NCBI GenBank assembly: GCA_016209585.1
Contig: JACQVU010000084.1
Span: 1-6,700, forward strand
Source: Planctomycetota bacterium
GTDB lineage: Bacteria > Planctomycetota > UBA8742 > JACQVU01
Reading direction: 5' to 3'
Length of the DNA: 6,700 bases
The stretch's first letter is position 1. Every line of letters starts with the position of its first letter. Below are positions 4,406 through 6,700 of this stretch, one piece after another. The position numbers and the translations under genes are program-made. Under the pieces are notes generated by a model that was given only the letters and a program-made list of their open reading frames with translations, was not told the DNA's origin and did no database searches.

Positions 4406-5617
4406 ATGACCCGCCTTGATCGCCTTCTGGCCCGCCTCCAGTCCGCATGGCCGTTGGCCTATTTGGCGCCGCCGACGCTGCTCGCCACGGGGCTTCTGGT
4501 GGCCAACCTGACCGCGTGGGCGACGGGCGCGGTTCCCGTCGGCCAGTTGCTGGAGGTGGCCTCCTGGCGCGCGGAGTTCTTCACGGCCGCCGGCGCCGCG
4601 CTGGCCATGTCGGGGTTGCTTTACCTGTCGATGCTGGTGAACGAGGTCGACGCCCGCCGGCGGGTCGCCGACTTGCGCGAGTTGCGCGGCGACCTGGAAA
4701 CGCGGTATTACGACCACCTCATCTCCGCTCGCGTCCGCATGGGCGAGCGGTTCCAGCAGTTCCTGGCGCGGGCCGAGGCGCTCACCCAGGAGCGCATCAC
4801 CAGCGGCGCCTCCGCCGCCCAGCGCGCCTACCACGACGCCTTCATGGGCAAGTTCGGGCTCGCGGCCCGGATGTTCCGCATCCTCGACGACCGCTGCGAG
4901 TGGTTGCTGGGCCGCGTGGCCGAGATCGGCGAGGGGCGCGCGGTGCGCGCCCGTCTCGACGCCGCCCGCCGCGACATTGAAGAGGTGCGCGCCTCGCTGG
5001 CCGCGGAGTTCGTGCGGTTGGAGAACGACCGCCTCGACCCCGTCGCCAAGCGCGTGGACGCCGTGGAAGAGAACCTGGCGACCGAGATCCAGAGCCTGCG
5101 CGCCGACCTTCCCACCTTCGGCTCCGACTTCGCTCTGCCGCCCGAAGTCCAGCAGCGCGTCGCGGACCAGGTGGACGAGGTGTTCGCCGCCACCGCCGCC
5201 GAGTACGCCCCCGAGAACCTGGCGGTCGACAACAAGCGGCGCATCCTGCTCTTGGAGCAGCGCCTCACGAAACTCTCCGGCGCGCTCTCCCGCGCCGAGG
5301 GCGAGATCGAGCGCCTGCGCGCCGCGGCGCTGACCGGCGACGGCGCGGCCGCGCGCCTCGACCTGCTCGGCGCGCCAGGTGTGAAGAAAGACGACCCGCG
5401 CTTCCGTGAGAAGTCCGACGTGCTGCGCCGCATCTTCGAGATGAACGTCGCCCTCCAGAAGCAGAAGCCGCGCTCCCAGCCGACGCGGCTGGTGGCGGTG
5501 CCCGCGGTGGCGGAGACGGCGGTTGGGGTCGCCCAGGCGCCCGCCGGCACCGCCTCTTTCGATGCCGCGGCCATGCTGGCGGCGGCGGACGCGCCGACGC
5601 TGGCCAAGGCGGCCTGA
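4406..5617 (+). CDS. Membrane-anchored coiled-coil protein of unknown function
   Basis: A 403-residue protein that I do not recognise. Two hydrophobic segments near the N-terminus, at about residues 17-39 and 57-78, look like a transmembrane hairpin. Basic residues (RLDRLLAR at the start, DARRR after the second segment) suggest both ends face the cytoplasm. Residues 83-310 are rich in Arg, Glu, Ala and Leu with heptad-like spacing, typical of long helices or coiled coil. There is a break near the Pro-containing stretch 235-246 (LPTFGSDFALPP). A short conserved-looking segment (residues 326-352, KKDDPRFREKSDVLRRIFEMN) is followed by an Ala-rich tail. It could be a scaffold or a chemoreceptor-like or tape-like protein, but no diagnostic motif is present. 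ATG 4406 has GAGGA (4396-4400) 5 nt upstream. It converges on the - strand gene to its right, with 71 bp between them. Confidence 0.8.
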   Translation: MTRLDRLLARLQSAWPLAYLAPPTLLATGLLVANLTAWATGAVPVGQLLEVASWRAEFFTAAGAALAMSGLLYLSMLVNEVDARRRVADLRELRGDLETRYYDHLISARVRMGERFQQFLARAEALTQERITSGASAAQRAYHDAFMGKFGLAARMFRILDDRCEWLLGRVAEIGEGRAVRARLDAARRDIEEVRASLAAEFVRLENDRLDPVAKRVDAVEENLATEIQSLRADLPTFGSDFALPPEVQQRVADQVDEVFAATAAEYAPENLAVDNKRRILLLEQRLTKLSGALSRAEGEIERLRAAALTGDGAAARLDLLGAPGVKKDDPRFREKSDVLRRIFEMNVALQKQKPRSQPTRLVAVPAVAETAVGVAQAPAGTASFDAAAMLAAADAPTLAKAA

Positions 5618-5688
5618 GAAGTGAGTCCGGCCGCGCCCGGGGGCTGCTTGTGGCTTGGCCGGGATCGCGTTCCGACGTTGCTGGCGCG

Positions 5689-6700
5689 CTACCAGGGCCG
5701 GTTGAGGCCGAGGACGGAGAAGACCAGGTCAGCCGCGACGCGCGAAGGGGCGTGAATCTCGAACAGGACGCGGTCGCGGGCGCCAAACACGACCATCGCG
5801 CCCGAGGTCTCGCGCCCGCGGCGACCGGCGAGGTCGAACGCCGCGGCCGCGGCCGAGGAGCCGGCGGGCAGGCAGAGCGCGCGGACAAAGAGCGGGCGCC
5901 AAGCGTCGTCGTCGGGCCGCTCGCGGGTGAACAGTTCCTTGATCAGCGCGCACTCCAGCGGGCGGCCGACGGCGCGAGAGAAGGCGGCGAGTTGTGTGGC
6001 GCCGGCGTACCGCTCCCGCCCCGGCAGCCAGAGCGAGGCGGCCGGCGTTTCGGCCAAGTGGCTGATCGTCAGTTTGTATCTCTGCGTGGGGTGCAGGCGC
6101 GGCAGCGCGGCCGCGAAGCGGTTGACCAGCGCCGCGTTCAGCCCGCGGCCGCGGATCACGACCGCGGGAAGCACGGCGACGCAGGCCCGCCCGGCCCAGT
6201 AGACCGGGAACACGCCGCCGTTCTCGATGCGCCGGCGCGCGAGGTGGTAGGCGCGGCGGGCGTCGGTGGTGCGCCAGGCGCGGACGTGAATGGAGACGCG
6301 GGTCGGGTCCGCGAGGTCGGCGCCGCGGTTCAGGAAGTGCATCTGCAGCGCCGGCGCGTCAAGCGCGGCCTGCAACTCGGGGTCGCCGCCCTGGAGCAGA
6401 CCGGGAACCTCTCCACGGGACTGGAGCACGAAGTCGGGCGCCAAGGCCTCCGGCGCGGGCAGGAAGACGTCTGACGCAAGGTCGCCGTCGGCCCCCAGGT
6501 CCGGCAGAACCGGCTCGCCGTCGAACATCGTCCGGACGTCCGGCGGGTCGAACGCGGGGTCGATCACCACCTCGTCAACACCGCCCGGGGGCGCGGAGAG
6601 CGGCGGCCGCGGAGCGAGCCGCGGCGGTGGCGCCACCGGCGTCGCCGGCGCACCGGCGTCCACCGTCGGCGGCCAGATACGCCGCGCGGCCGTCCAGGCG
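5689..6700 (-). CDS. Protein of unknown function, 5' end probably outside the window
   Basis: The reading frame ends at TAG (5691-5689) and stays open to the right edge. From GTG 6663 it is 324 residues, but 12 more in-frame codons upstream have no stop, so the start may lie outside the window. The first 30 residues from GTG are Pro/Ala-rich, and 31-125 are acidic and probably loosely folded. From about residue 120 the sequence looks like a compact alpha/beta domain, with segments such as RVSIHVRAW (122-130), GGVFPVYWAGRACVAVLPAVVI (149-170), YKLTISHLA (196-204) and VLFEIHAP (299-306). C161, C238 and C264 are not arranged as a metal site. I do not recognise the family. The - strand is preferred because the opposite frame is low-complexity Gly/Arg/Gln-rich, while this frame has normal hydrophobic patterning. 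No terminator with a T-run was found in the 71-bp gap to the converging gene. Confidence 0.7.
   Translation of the reverse strand, partial: AWTAARRIWPPTVDAGAPATPVAPPPRLAPRPPLSAPPGGVDEVVIDPAFDPPDVRTMFDGEPVLPDLGADGDLASDVFLPAPEALAPDFVLQSRGEVPGLLQGGDPELQAALDAPALQMHFLNRGADLADPTRVSIHVRAWRTTDARRAYHLARRRIENGGVFPVYWAGRACVAVLPAVVIRGRGLNAALVNRFAAALPRLHPTQRYKLTISHLAETPAASLWLPGRERYAGATQLAAFSRAVGRPLECALIKELFTRERPDDDAWRPLFVRALCLPAGSSAAAAAFDLAGRRGRETSGAMVVFGARDRVLFEIHAPSRVAADLVFSVLGLNRPW

Noticed and set aside
5650..6474. A + strand open frame opposite the right-hand - strand gene
   Set aside because: The product is Gly/Arg/Gln-rich and repetitive, while the - strand frame has normal hydrophobic patterning.

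Overview
The window is a GC-rich bacterial segment (hand counts of about 70% GC in typical coding lines) that I cannot place in a phylum from sequence alone. A SpoIIAA/SpoIIAB-type signalling protein, a VapC-like toxin, and an exported phosphoesterase with a Sec signal peptide suggest a free-living bacterium. Planctomycetota or a similar GC-rich, poorly cultured lineage is a guess, not a result.

Left part (1-3452, + strand): a short upstream region carries tandem GC-rich repeats and a plausible sigma-70-type promoter. It is followed by four tightly packed genes whose junctions all overlap (GTGA, TGATG, ATGA). In order they are: (1) a fusion of a STAS domain, a zinc ribbon and a degenerate RsbW/SpoIIAB-like ATPase domain; (2) a small basic protein in the antitoxin position; (3) a PIN-domain (VapC-like) ribonuclease with lower GC; (4) a secreted FN3-like plus metallophosphoesterase protein in which two of the usual metal ligands are replaced. 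The overlaps imply co-transcription and translational coupling, so a stress or partner-switching protein, a toxin pair and an exported enzyme may be made together.

Middle (3453-4405): an AT-rich island (about 40% GC over 3471-3530) holds a good promoter candidate, with a 20-bp near-perfect palindrome just downstream. It precedes a 153-residue protein made of two XRE-type helix-turn-helix domains in tandem. The palindrome may be that regulator's own operator. A very strong GC-rich hairpin followed by a T-run ends this unit.

Right part (4406-6700): a + strand gene encodes a two-helix membrane-anchored protein with a long coiled-coil-like body. It converges on a - strand gene of unknown function whose 5' end runs to, and probably past, the right edge of the window.

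The most unusual items are the three-domain partner-switch fusion with a disabled-looking ATP site, its coupling to a toxin pair, and the active-site substitutions in the phosphoesterase. No rRNA, tRNA, CRISPR array, transposase or integrase was seen.
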